Assembly (NCBI RefSeq): GCF_030936135.1
Contig: NC_082596.1
Location: forward strand, 1,216,155-1,280,154
Origin: Gavia stellata
Taxonomy: Eukaryota; Chordata; Aves; Gaviiformes; Gaviidae
Direction of reading: 5' to 3'
Length of the DNA stretch: 64,000 nucleotides
The notes below the pieces were generated by a model. The model had not been told where the DNA came from, searched no databases, and worked only from the letters and a program-made list of their open reading frames with translations. Positions within the stretch are counted from its first letter, which is position 1. Every line of letters starts with the position of its first letter. Shown here one piece after another: positions 1 through 9,389 of the stretch. A program made the translations under genes and the position numbers.

Positions 1-230
1 AGGTTAGCAAGTCCATGGGGCCTGAGGGGTTGTAGCCACGAATGCTGAGGGAGCTGGGCAATGTCCTTGGGAGGGCCCTCTTCATTAGCTTGGAAATGTC
101 ATGGAGCCTGGGTGTGGTTTCGGATGGCTGGAAGAGAGCTCAGAGCCCTGCTATCTTGAAGATCAGGAAGGAAGTTCTGGGAAAGTAGAGGCTGGTGAGC
201 CTGACCTCATTTCTGGGGAAGGTGATGGAG
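1..230 (+). mobile_element. CR1 LINE fragment (start of RT region)
   Basis: Contains the CR1 hallmark AAGTCCATGGGGCCTGA and the GGTGAGCCTGACCTCATTTC stretch (linker to RT motif 1). It is cut at 230 by a minus CR1 insertion and on the left by the window edge. Confidence 0.75.
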
Positions 231-1755
231 AATCACAGAATCACTAAGGTTGGAAAAGACCCGTAAGATCATTAACTACAACCATCAACCAACACCACCA
301 TGCCCACTAAACCATGTCCCACAATGCCTCATCCACACGTTCCTTGAACACCTCCAGTGATGGTGACTCCACCACTCGCCTGGGCAGCTTATTCCAGTGT
401 CTCACCTCTCTCTCAGCAAAGACATTTTTCCTAATATCCAGCCTGAACCTCCCCTGGCGCAACCTGAGGACATTCCTCTTGTCCTGTCGCTAGTCACTTG
501 GGAGAAGAGACCAACACCCACCTCTCTGCAACCCCCTTTCAGGCAGTTGTAGAGAGCGATAAGGTCTCCCCTCAGCCTCCTCTTCTCCAGACTGAACAAC
601 CCCAGTTCCCTCAGCCGCTCCTCATCAGACTTGTGCTCCAGACCCCTCACCAGCTTCGTCGCCCTTCTCTGGACACGCTCCAGCACCTCAATGTCCTTCT
701 TGGAGTGAGGGGCCCAAAACTGAACACAGGATTCGAGGTGCGGCCTCACTAGAGCCGAGTACAGGGGCACGATCACCTCCCTGCTCCTGCTGGCCACACC
801 ATTTCTGATACAGGCCAGGATGCCGTTGGCCTTCTTGGCCACCTGGGCACACTGCTGGCTCATCTTCAGCTGGCTGTCAATCAACACCCCCAGGTCCTTT
901 TCTGCAGGGCAGCTTTCCAGCCACTCGTCCCCAAGCCTGTAGCGTTGCCTGGGGTTGTTGTGACTCAAGTGCAGGACCTGGCACTTGGCCTTATTGAACC
1001 TCATCCAATTGGCCTCGGCCCATCGATCCAGCCTGTCCAGATCCCTCTGCAGAGCCTTCCGACCCTCGAGCAGATCAACACTCCCTCCCAACTTGGTGTT
1101 GTCTGCAGACTTACCGAGGGTGCACTCGATCACCTCATCCAGATCATCGATAAAGATATTAAAGAAGACCGGCCCCAAAACTGAGCCCTGGGGGACTCCC
1201 CTTGTCACCGGCCGCCAACTGGATTTCACTCCATTCACCACGACTCTCTGGGCTCGGCCGTCCAGCCAGTTTTCTACCCAGCGAAGAGTGCACATGTCCC
1301 AGCCACGAGTCGCCAGCTTCTCCAGGAGAATACTGTGGGGGACAGTGTCGAAGGCTTTACTAAAGTCCAGGTAGGTAACATCGACGGCCTTCCCCTCATC
1401 CACTAGGCGGGTCACCTGGTCATAGAAGGAGATCAGGTTGGTCAAGCAGGACCTGCCCTTCATGAACCCGTGCTGGCTGGGCCTGATCCCTTGGTTGTCC
1501 TGCACGTGCCCTGTGAGTGCCCTCAGGATGAACCTCTCCATAGTCTTCCCTGGCACCGAGGTCAGGCTGACAGGCCTGTAGTTCCCCGGATTTTCCTTCT
1601 GGCCCTTCTTGTAGATGGGCATCATGTTGACAAGCCTCCAGCCGTTCGGGACCTCCCCTTTTAACCAGGACTGTTGATAAATGATGGAGAGTGGCTTGGC
1701 AAGCTCTCTGTCAGCTCCCTCAGTACCCTTGGGTGGATGCCATCAGGCCCCATAA
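231..1755 (-). mobile_element. CR1 LINE, 5'-truncated, RT and 3' end
   Basis: The 3' end at 231 carries the ACAGAATCAC tail (minus GTGATTCTGT). It reads leftward through nearly the whole RT, and the 5' end is cut after the conserved TATGGGGCCTGATGGCATCC region. It is inserted in the fragment at 1-230 and abuts a plus CR1 at 1756. Confidence 0.88.
402..1625 (-). pseudogene. CR1 ORF2 reverse transcriptase domain (407-aa open frame)
   Basis: Covers RT motifs from [13 protein letters not shown] (about 15-27) through motif A LDFSKAFD (86-93) and motif [10 protein letters not shown] (143-151). Motif C reads SADN at 173-176 where CR1 has FADD, so a catalytic Asp is lost. There is no endonuclease upstream. 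In living CR1 this domain primes reverse transcription at a nicked target; this copy should be inactive. Confidence 0.8.
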
Positions 1756-2228
1756 GTCATGGAGGTGCTGGAGAGCATCCAAAGAAGAGTAACAAAGCTG
1801 GTGAAGGGTCTAGAGTACGAGTCCTGTGAGGAGCGGCTGAGGGAACTGGGGTTGTTTAGCCTTGAGAAAAGGAGGCTGAGGGGAGACCTTATCACTCTCG
1901 ACAACTATCTGAAAGGCGGGTCTAGCAAGGTGGGTGTCGGTCTCTTCTCCCAAGTAACAAGAGATAGGACAAGAGGAAATGGCCTCAAGTTGCACCAGGG
2001 TAGGTTTACATTGGATATTAGGAACAATTTCTTCACTGAAAGGGTTGTCAAGCCTTGGAACAGGCTGCCCAGGGAAGTGGTTGAGTCACCATCTCTGGAG
2101 GTATCTGAAAGACATGTAGACGTGGCACTTAGGGACACGGTTTATTGGTGGACTTGGTAGTGTTAGGTTAACGGTTGGAGTTGGTGATGTTAAGGGTCTT
2201 TTCAAACCTAAATGATTCTATGATTCTA
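1756..2228 (+). mobile_element. CR1 LINE 3' end
   Basis: RT C-terminus ([17 protein letters not shown]) in an open frame at 1759-2160, followed by the CR1 3' UTR and the ATGATTCTATGATTCTA tail. Strongly 5'-truncated, head to head with the minus CR1 at its left. Confidence 0.85.
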
Positions 2229-2513
2229 AGTGCCTGCTGCCAAAGGGAGCTTGCGTCAGAGGCATGGGTAGCAGTGCATTAGCATGTCCTATCCTTCGGT
2301 TGGGCAGTTGAAGAGCTTATGTCACAGGCTTGCAGCGCCCTTGTGCCAGTCTGTGGTGTTGTTTCTGGGGACATACTTCCTAAGAGAGGCCTTGTAGCCA
2401 CTTTCCACCCACCCAAATGGCATGTTGAGCTCTGGCTTTGTACCAAGTGACATTGGAAGAGCCTGGGGAGAAGAAAGGAAGAGAAGGCATCTGAGGCTGA
2501 GATGCAGAAAGAC
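2229..2513. other. 3' flank of keratin copy 1
   Basis: Unit-specific flank, most like the flank of the ghost gene (39.48-39.75 kb) and more diverged from the flanks of the other copies. No gene seen. Confidence 0.6.
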
Positions 2514-2519
2514 TTTATT
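2514..2519 (-). terminator. Poly(A) signal, keratin copy 1
   Basis: AATAAA on the minus strand about 275 bp past the stop codon, in the context ATCAATAAAGTC. Confidence 0.85.
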
Positions 2520-2792
2520 GATGGGGAAAAAAGAGTGAAAATGCAGGAGCACCAAGTGGAGGGGAGCTGGTGTGAGGTGCGAAGAAGGAGGTGGGAGGAG
2601 AGGAGGAGGTAAATGGGCCATGTTTCCAGGCAGCCCGGGCAGGCCCATTCCCTGCTTCCTTGTTTGGTGCCTTGAGAGGAGGAGTTGTGGATAGTAGGTT
2701 GACATTCCAGGAAGGGCCAGAGGTGCATCTTCAATCCATGCCATGGTTTCCAGGGTGTGGGTGGTTGGTGTCAGGGGTGGTGGCGAGGGCCC

Positions 2793-3095
2793 TTAGCAGG
2801 GGTAGCAGCCTCTTCTGCCGCCGAAGCAGCCCAGGCCTCCAAAGCCGTAGCCAAAGCCTCCGGAGGAGATGGGCACTCCCTGGGAGCTGAGGATGTTGCC
2901 CACGGCAGCGGATGAGGAGGATCCGACGGCGGTGTTCTGTGGGAAGGAGCTGAGGATGGGTCCTGGCAGGGTGACGAGCACGGCGGGAGGCTGGATGACG
3001 ACGCGGGAGTCCTCGCACTGCCTGACACAGGGCTCGTTGCAGCTGTCAGCCAGCGGGGTGGGTCCGCAGGGGCGGCAGAGGTCGTAGCAGGCCAT
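2793..3095 (-). CDS. Feather beta-keratin, copy 1 (PPAVLV type, 100 aa)
   Basis: Feather-type beta-keratins polymerise into the filaments of barb and barbule keratinocytes and are cross-linked through terminal cysteines (family knowledge). Seen here: Cys at 3, 7, 10, 19, 23 and 27, a Cys-free beta core at about 31-62 with proline turns ([11 protein letters not shown]), a Gly/Tyr/Phe tail from residue 79, and Cys 90, 97 and 100. The start is the ATG of MACYDLC in context GACATGG, 20 nt after a splice acceptor (intron 3116-3324, 209 bp, donor AACAAG|GTGAGC). Noncoding exon 1 is about 3325-3364, with TATA-like CATAAAA at 3389-3395. The stop is TAA and the poly(A) signal lies at 2514-2519. The 3' UTR is of the copy 1/5/7 class. 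The 100-residue length, two short of most copies, comes from a shorter Gly-Tyr tail. Confidence 0.97.
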   Translation of the reverse strand: MACYDLCRPCGPTPLADSCNEPCVRQCEDSRVVIQPPAVLVTLPGPILSSFPQNTAVGSSSSAAVGNILSSQGVPISSGGFGYGFGGLGCFGGRRGCYPC

Positions 3096-3388
3096 GTCTG
3101 TGGTGTGGAGGGGCCCTGGAAGAGAGGGTGCTGAGGAAGCGGAGGGGAATGGGGGTCCGAGGGACAGTGTTGCAGGAGGGCGAGGGAGTGTGGAGTCTTG
3201 TTGTGGGGCTGTGGGCAGCGTGGTGGTGGGGATGTGTCAGGGCTGCTGTGTGTGGCGTCAGAGCGTGCTGGAAGAGAGGGGCCAGGTGGGTGAGGAGAAG
3301 GAGGGGAAGGGGTTTCAGGCTCACCTTGTTGACAGCAGAGTAGAAGGCGTCAGGAGAAGTGTGTGAGGGAGAGAGGCTCTGGGCCGGC

Positions 3389-3395
3389 TTTTATG
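3389..3395 (-). promoter_or_regulatory. TATA-like box, keratin copy 1
   Basis: CATAAAA on the minus strand, about 25-30 bp before the deduced exon 1 start. Upstream, the TTTGCGCATGACAGCATTTTTC block region (about 3412-3434) and a CAGCTG E-box are conserved in all copies. Confidence 0.75.
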
Positions 3396-4510
3396 CTGGT
3401 CCCTGAGTGAGCCTTTGCGCATGACAGCATTTTTCAGCAAGCAGCTGTTGCATGCCACAGCCTGGCGAGTAATAAGGTGGGGTGTATTTCCCTTGCCGCA
3501 ATTCTGCAATTTCGTGTCCTCCTCTTGAGGACGTGTCCATCTGGCCATGGCGGCAGCTTTTAAGTGAGAGTATTAGAGGCCAAATGCTTGGTGTAGATGG
3601 TGCGTGTCAGGGCGGGCAGAAGACGTGTTGAAGGGATAGGAGAGGTGGGGTGTCATCAGTGAGGTCATCCTGTGGTACTCGTGTGGTGTGGTTTGTGGAT
3701 GCATGTTGAAGAGGGGGCCCCATTTCCTTGCAGCCATGGAAGACTGGTCTTGGCTTTGGACGTGTGCCGTGTGTGACATTCTGCCCCTTCCATCATGTTC
3801 AGTCCCTCTCCACTATATTGCTAGATCACTAAGCCGTCTTTAGGCCTGACTTTCCCACTGGATGTGCTCTGTGGATGTCTTGGGTGTTAACCTTGTAGCT
3901 GGGAGAAAGGAGGCTGCTTGTGACTGCTTGTTGCCATCCCTGGGGGTGGCAATGTAAGCAGGCAGGGGAGGGCTGCTTGTGAGAGCATGACGTTGTCCTG
4001 GCAGCCCTGGTTCAGAGCTCGCAAGCCTTGCGATGTGGGGAGCCGTGCCAGGCTCCCCAAAGGCTTGTGTTGACCTCTCCGTAGCACTCCCCTTAGCTGG
4101 GGCTGGCCCATTTGCAGCCTAGGCTGGGGCTTGTCACATCGCTTGATGTGGGGCACCTTGCAAGGGCGGGTGAGTTTCCAGAGAGCCGGCGAGAGTGGCG
4201 AGAGGGGGAGTAGGCGCGGCAGGCAGGGGAGTCTGGTGAGCCAGGGCCTTTGGGGTCTTTATTTGGGGTGAGTGCCGAGGGGTGAGGCCATTTCTCTGCA
4301 GTGTTTGATGGGCAGAAAGAGAATTTGGAGATCGCCAAGGGGAGTTGTAGGCGAGCATGCAGCACGTGGCTGGAGAGCCGAGGCCCTGGTGGTGGTGGGT
4401 GCATGCCAAAGGGTTGATGAATGGCCAGGCCCACCTGAATTGTTCCGAGGTGAGTGTTTTGCAGGCTGTTTGTCAAGCGAGCAATGCTTGTTGCTGAGGA
4501 AGATGGAGGG
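3396..4510. other. Upstream spacer of keratin copy 1, ancestral type
   Basis: Promoter-proximal part as in other copies, then unique sequence (3.75-4.14 kb) shared only with the copy 7 spacer (37.2-37.65 kb), then a GC-rich part ending in GAGTGCCGAGGGGTGAGGCC that is related to the GC-rich segment after the minisatellites. It appears to be the spacer before LTR and CR1 insertions. No gene seen. Confidence 0.6.
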
Positions 4511-4738
4511 AGTTAGGAAGGAGTGCTGTGCAACTGGCTGTATATAGGTCGCACCCATGAATGCGGAGGGAGCTGGCTGATGTCCTTGGGAGGCCCCTCT
4601 CCATTATCTTGGAAAGATCATGGTGCCTGGGAGCGGTTTCTGATTGCTGGATGAGAGCCCTTGGCCCTTGTATCTTGAAGAAGATCAAGATGGAGGATCT
4701 GGGAAAGCAGAGGCTGGTCATCCTGACCTCATTCCTGG
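4511..4738 (+). mobile_element. CR1 LINE fragment (RT start region)
   Basis: Same subfamily and part as 1-230 (GAGGGAGCTGGCTGATGTCC, then the linker to RT motif 1). It ends abruptly at an unassigned AT-rich insert. Confidence 0.65.
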
Positions 4739-5364
4739 TGTCACGGTCCATTTGGATCTGTAACATTTACAGGACAACATAGTCTGTGATTTATTGTGTT
4801 TTTCTTGAGCTCATTAAGAAATACAATAAAAAACCACAACAAACACGAGCTCAATCCCCTTTTGCCCAGGCTAGTCTATGACATGAATTCCCTTACTCAC
4901 CATTCAAGTCAGAAGGTTTCATAAATTACAACCTGTAACTCTTAATATCGTGCACATATGAGCAAAAAAATAATTACGTAGCCGACGGTAAAAGTGTTCC
5001 TCCTCTGTCACGGTGCAGGCGTTCCTTGTATCACACTGGGAAGCGTGAATTCCTCAGCAGTCCAGCTGCTGTTGGATCTGCTTCAAAAGGTTTTTGGGTA
5101 AGCTGATGTTTTGTTTCATCCAGATTGGAGGTTTGGTCTATACCATTTCCATAAGTTAGTGGATTCTGACTAAAGTGCTGGACATAATGGCTGCAGGAGA
5201 CAGCAATGTGTGGGTGATAATGGTCCCTCAGCAACGCTCTGGCCACTTGTCCTACCGAAGTGGTGCTCTGGCTTTTACCTAACGGTGCTGCTCCCCGGAT
5301 ATGCACGGCCTTAGCAAAAGCTGGGTTAGCCAAACTATGAGCAGGAGTTGAGTGAACAGTCACA
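4739..5364. other. Unassigned AT-rich insert, present once
   Basis: Clearly lower GC than its surroundings and found in no other unit. TGTCACGGT occurs at 4739 and again near 5009. The minus strand has an open frame from about 5370 to 5031 with ordinary-looking composition (includes LLRDHYHPHIAVSCSHYVQH) that I cannot assign to a family. It could be a retrocopy fragment or an insertion carried from elsewhere. Confidence 0.45.
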
Positions 5365-5805
5365 AGCACCCCAGAATGTGGGTTGCCCTCTTGGCTGCCA
5401 GGGCACATATACTGAGCCTGCTGCCAACCAGCACCCCCAGATCCCATTCTGTGGGACTGCTCTCCAGCGACTCCTCTCAGAATCCCTACTTCTGTCCAGC
5501 GTTACTCTGTCCTAGGTACAGAATGCAGCGTAAGGGTGACCTTATCGTAGAAGGATATCAAATTAGTTAAACAGGACTTCCCTTTTGTGAGCCCGTGTTG
5601 ACTGTGCCTGATGATTGCCTTGTCCTTTGAACGCCTTTCAGCAGTACCCAGTAGGATCTTCTCCATCATTTTTCTAGGTCCTGAGTTTAGACTAACAGGT
5701 CTGCAGTTTCCTGGCTCTTCACTGACACCCTTTTTATAAGTTGGAATAACGTTGTCTAGCTTGCAGTCAGTGAGGACATTTCCAGACTCCCAAGACCTGC
5801 CCAAA
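5365..5805 (-). mobile_element. CR1 LINE, minus, with internal deletion
   Basis: Two RT parts: 5365-5525 (C-terminal region) and 5535-5805 (N-terminal region, YRPVSLNSGPRKMMEKIL). Most of the RT core between them is lost, and the 3' end is replaced by the AT-rich insert. Same insertion as the minus CR1 at 11480-12490 and 49950-51395. Confidence 0.8.
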
Positions 5806-6015
5806 TTCCGTGTAACTGTGTCTTGGGGGTTCTTTGCCACGTGGGATGTGCTCGTTGGTGAGGAAGGTGAGGTGAGGCAGGAAGGGTATCTGTGCATCTG
5901 TGTTGATGGGTGCTGGAGTGCCTGGCAGGAAAGAGGCACACGGGGCCAATGCAGGGCTGAGTCAGGGGGACTCACAGCTGCTCTCAGAAAGTGGGGTTGT
6001 GTAACTGGAAATACC
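5806..6015. other. Spacer between two CR1 copies
   Basis: Shared with 12491-12713 and 51396-51626; contains a CACGTG E-box (near 5839) and nothing gene-like. Confidence 0.5.
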
Positions 6016-6644
6016 TAAGCCAATGGGGAAAGATGGTTTGAACCCACGATTGCTGAGGGAGCTGCCTGATTTCCTTTACCTGGACATAGAGGGATCTGCT
6101 GGAGTTGAGTAAGGGGCGATGCAAAGTCCTGTTTTTGGGGAGGAGTCACCCCAAGTGGCAGGAATGGCTGGGGACAGTTGGATAGAAAGCAGCTTAGCAG
6201 AGAAGGCACTTATGGCCCTGGTGGAAAACAAATGGAGCCTGAGGCGGCACTGAACCCTTGAGGCAAAAGGGGCCACCAGTCGTCAGGGCAGCATTCGAAA
6301 AAACATTGCCAAGCAGTACGAGGGAGGTGACCCTTCGTGTCTCCTCAGCACTGGTGAGGTCCCATGTGGGGTGCTGTGTGTGGTTTTAGGCTCCCCAGTG
6401 GAAGAAGGACATGGACTTAGTGGAGCAAGACCAGTGCAGGGCCACCAAGATGGTGAAGTGGTTGGAGCATCCCTCCTACGAGGAGAGGCTGAGGAGCTGG
6501 GATTCCTTACCTAGGAGATGAGAATGTGCAGGGGGGTGTCATCAATGTGTATAAATCCCAGGCGGGAGGGAGTGAAGTTGAGGGAGCGAAGCTGAGGGAG
6601 CGTGGTTCTTCTGAGTAGTGCGCACGACCAGGGCAAGAGTCCAT
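6016..6644 (+). mobile_element. Old CR1 LINE, left part (interrupted by a solo LTR)
   Basis: Starts at AAGCCAATGGGG, lacks the RT core, then has the RT C-terminal part (SALVRSHVGCCV, QWKKDM). Continues at 7273-7497. Orthologous insertions occur uninterrupted at 12714-13560 and 51627-52470. Confidence 0.75.
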
Positions 6645-6649
6645 GGGCA

Positions 6650-7267
6650 TGTGCTGGTTTTGGCTGGGATGGAGTTAACTTTCTTCATAGCAGCTAGTAT
6701 GGGGCTGTGTTTTGGATTGTATGGGGCTGTGTTTTGGATTTGTGCTGGAAACAACGTTGATAAAGCAGGAATGTTTTAGTTACTGCTGAGCAGGGCTCAC
6801 ACAGCACCAAGGCCTTTTCTGCTCCTCACCCCACCCCACCAGCGAGTGGGCTGGGGGGGCACGGGAAGTTGGGAGGGAACACAGCCGGGATAGCTGACCC
6901 CAACTGACCAAAGGGATATTCCATACCATATGACATCATGCTCAGTATATAAAGCCGGGGGAGGAAGAAGGAAAGTGGGGACATTCGGAGTAATGGCGTT
7001 TGTCTTCCCGAGCAACCGCTACGCGTGATAGAGCCCTGCTTCCCTGCAGATAGCTGAACACCTGCCTGCCGACGGGAAGTAGTGAATGAATTCCTTGCTT
7101 TGCTTTGCTTCCTTGCGCGGCTTTTGCTCTGCATATTAAACTGTCTCTATCTCAACCCAGGAGTTTTCTTACTTCTACTCTTGCGATTCTCTCCCCCACC
7201 CCACCTGGGGAGGAGTGAGCGAGCGGCTGTGTGGTGTTTAGTTGCCGGCTGGGACTAAACCACAACA
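6650..7267 (+). mobile_element. Solo LTR of an avian endogenous retrovirus, 5-bp target duplication
   Basis: 618 bp from TGTGCTGGTTTTGGC to GGCTAAACCACAACA-type ends (TG...CA). Flanked by GGGCA at 6645-6649 and 7268-7272; the empty sites at 13.33 kb and 41.24 kb have GGGCA once, which proves the boundaries. Contains a TATATAAAG box near 6945. No internal viral genes, so it is a relic of LTR-LTR recombination. A 5-bp duplication suits ERVL or ERVK-like families; the exact family is uncertain. It looks whole as an LTR and is younger than the duplication of its host CR1. Confidence 0.88.
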
Positions 7268-7497
7268 GGGCAAAAGTGGGAACAGATGGAATTCCATGGG
7301 CAAAGAAGGCAAGACTTTTCCAGAGCGATGGTGGTCAGAGAGTGGAAGAGGTGGTGGAGTGTCCATCCTTGGAAATACTGAATCCCGAGTGGCCATGGTC
7401 CCGGACAACCTGCTGTGGGTGATCCTGCTTGAGCAGGGGGGTTGAAGCACATGATATCCAGAGGTTCCTAACAAACTACATGATTCTGTGATTCTGT
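7268..7497 (+). mobile_element. Old CR1 LINE, right part (3' end)
   Basis: Continuation of the CR1 at 6016-6644 after the LTR; carries the CCCGAGTGGCCATGG...CTGCTGTGGGT 3' end and the ATTCTGTGATTCTG tail. Confidence 0.8.
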
Positions 7498-7811
7498 TTT
7501 CTGGGGGGCGGGAGAGTCGTGCTGGGGAACACAGTTAATCAAGTGTGTGCTGGCACAGAGAGACTTTGTGAGAGGCATACGAAGGTGAGCATTATTGCGT
7601 CAAAGACTTTGAGCAAGTGGAGGGCTTGTGTCATGTTCTGGGAGCCACGAGGCACCGGTGTTGGTAGTGGCATGTTTCATAGGAGAGGTGTTGTTGCCCT
7701 TTTCCACCCACCCTGATGACCTACTGAGCCCTGTTTTTTCTCGGGTGAAGTTGGAAAAGCCTTGGGAGAAGAGAGGATGTGGAGGCATTTGAGGCTGGGA
7801 TTCAGGAGAAG
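7498..7811. other. 3' flank of keratin copy 2
   Basis: Flank of the common type (GAGAGGCATACGAAGGTGAG, CTTTGAGCAAGTGG), repeated left of every copy except 1 and the ghost. No gene. Confidence 0.65.
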
Positions 7812-7817
7812 TTTATT
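7812..7817 (-). terminator. Poly(A) signal, keratin copy 2
   Basis: AATAAA on the minus strand (CTCAATAAACTT); farther from its stop than in other copies because the long 3' UTR segment is retained. Confidence 0.85.
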
Positions 7818-8253
7818 GAGGCAAAGAGTGAAAATGCAGGAGCACCATGTGGAGGGGAGATGGCGTGAGGTGCAAGTAGGGTGACCACAAGCCGAGGTCC
7901 CTTACGTACAGTAGGTTTGGCCATAGCAGCAAGGCCTTCCTGCCAAAGTGTGAGCAGCCTAAAGGAGGTCCCCCGATGGTCTTTGGCTTATCAGAAAGTG
8001 GATGCAGTTGAGAGTAGTGGACACAGAGGAAGGGGCGATGCAAAGAAGGAGGTGGTAGAAGACGAGAAGGTACATGGGCCATGTTTCCAGGCAGCCCGGG
8101 CAGGCCCCTTCCCTGCTTCCTTGCTTGCTGCCTTGAGAGGAGGAGCTGTGGACGGCAGGTCGACATGCCAGGAAGGGCCAGAGGTGCGTCCTCAATCCAT
8201 GCCGTGTCTTCCCGGATGTGGGTGGTTGGTGTCAGGGGTGTTGGCGAGGGCCC

Positions 8254-8562
8254 TTAGCAGGGGTAGCAGCCTCTTCTGCCACCAAAGCAGCCCAGGCCTC
8301 CAAAGCCATAGCCGTAGCCGAAGCCTCCGGAGGAGATGGGCACTCCCTGGGAGCTGAGGATGTTGCCCACGGCAGCGGATGAGGAGGATCCGACGGTGGT
8401 GTTCTGTGGGAAGGAGCTGAGGATGGGTCCTGGCAGGGTGACGAGCACGGTGGAAGGCTGGATGACGACGCGGGATTCCTCGCACTGCCTGACACAGGGC
8501 TCGTTGCAGCTGTCAGCCAGCGGGGTGGGTCCGCAGGGGCGGCAGAGGTCGTAGCAGGCCAT
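8254..8562 (-). CDS. Feather beta-keratin, copy 2 (PSTVLV type, 102 aa)
   Basis: Same protein family and two-exon layout as copy 1. Intron 8583-8791 (209 bp), exon 1 from about 8792 to 8830, TATA-like AATAAAA at 8856-8862, poly(A) signal 7812-7817. The core reads PSTVLV, an intermediate between the two subtypes. It also has E29 (CEESR), shared only with copy 7, and T56 (QNTTVG) found in no other copy. The tail contains GYGYGF. The 3' UTR keeps a segment of about 166 bp (7875-8040) missing from the other intact copies but present in the ghost gene at 39.4-41 kb, so this looks like the ancestral long 3' UTR. The upstream spacer starts with the solo-LTR block. Nothing suggests it is inactive. 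Confidence 0.97.
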   Translation of the reverse strand: MACYDLCRPCGPTPLADSCNEPCVRQCEESRVVIQPSTVLVTLPGPILSSFPQNTTVGSSSSAAVGNILSSQGVPISSGGFGYGYGFGGLGCFGGRRGCYPC

Positions 8563-8855
8563 GTCTGTGGTGTGGAGGGTCCCTGGAAGAGAGGGTGCTG
8601 AGGAAGCGGAGGGAAATGGCGGTGCAAGGGGTGGTGTTGCAGGAAGGCAAGGGAGTGTGGAGTCTTGTTGTGGGGCTGTGGGGAGCGTGGTGGTGGGGAG
8701 GCGTCAGGGCTGCTGAGTGTGGGGTCAGAGTGTGCTGGAAGAGAGGGGCCAGGTGGGTGAGGAGGAGGAGGGGAAGGGGTTTCAGGCTCACCTTGTTGAC
8801 CGTGAAGGAGAAGGCGTCAGGAGCAGTGTGTGAGGGAGAGAGGCTCTGGGCTGAC

Positions 8856-8862
8856 TTTTATT
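8856..8862 (-). promoter_or_regulatory. TATA-like box, keratin copy 2
   Basis: AATAAAA on the minus strand in the promoter context shared with copies 4 and 6. Confidence 0.75.
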
Positions 8863-9389
8863 CTTGTCCCCAAGGGGCGTGACCATCTTTGCGCATGACA
8901 GCATTTTTCAACAAGCAGCTGTTACATGCCACAACCTCGTGATTAATAAGTTGGGACACGTTTTCCTTCCTGAAATTCTGCAATTTCATGTCCTCCTCTT
9001 GAGGACATGTCCGCTTGGCCCAGGCGGCAGCTTTTAAGTGAGAGTATTAGAGGCCAAAGGCTGGTGTTGATGGCACGTGTCAGGGCAGGTAGAAGTCGTG
9101 ACCAAAGCATAATAGAGGTGGGGTGTTGTCAGTGAGGTCATCCCGTGGCACTCGTGTGGTGTGGTTTGCGGGTGCGTTGTGAAGAGGGGACCCCATTTCC
9201 TCGCCTCTCTGTCAGGCTGGTCTGGGCTTTGGAGGTGTACCAGGCGTGAGGCGCTGCCCCTTCCAATGTGTTTGGTCACTCCACACACTGCTGCCAACTC
9301 GCTAAGTCTGTCCTTAGGCCTGGCCTTTCCCGTTGGATGTGCTCTGTGGGTGCCTTGGTGCCCCTCTTGCTTGTAGGCTTTTAGGTGGG
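8863..9389. other. Promoter-proximal spacer of keratin copy 2
   Basis: Shared in order and sequence with 18665-19191, 30076-30603, 47224-47750 and 58158-58683. No reading frame of note. Confidence 0.65.
9003..9012. promoter_or_regulatory. GGACATGTCC palindrome upstream of keratin copy 2
   Basis: Fits the p53/p63-family half-site consensus RRRCWWGYYY and lies 141 bp upstream of the TATA-like box. It is part of a perfect inverted repeat here (CATGTCCTC, 5-nt loop, GAGGACATG). A role for p63, the epidermal regulator, is inference only. Confidence 0.35.

Noticed and set aside
2731-3018. Arg/Leu-rich 95-97 aa minus-strand frames overlapping each keratin gene
   Set aside because: Alternate frame of the same exon, with composition set by Gly/Ser/Pro codons; no leader or splice structure supports it.
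2869-3087. Conserved 72-aa plus-strand frame (MGTPWELRM...) found in every keratin copy
   Set aside because: It is the antisense shadow of the keratin coding region; its conservation follows from the keratin frame and the family is known on the other strand.
5031-5447. Minus-strand frame of 138 aa as a host gene exon
   Set aside because: Its first part lies in CR1 sequence (5365 on) and I recognise no family in the rest; kept only as an unassigned insert.
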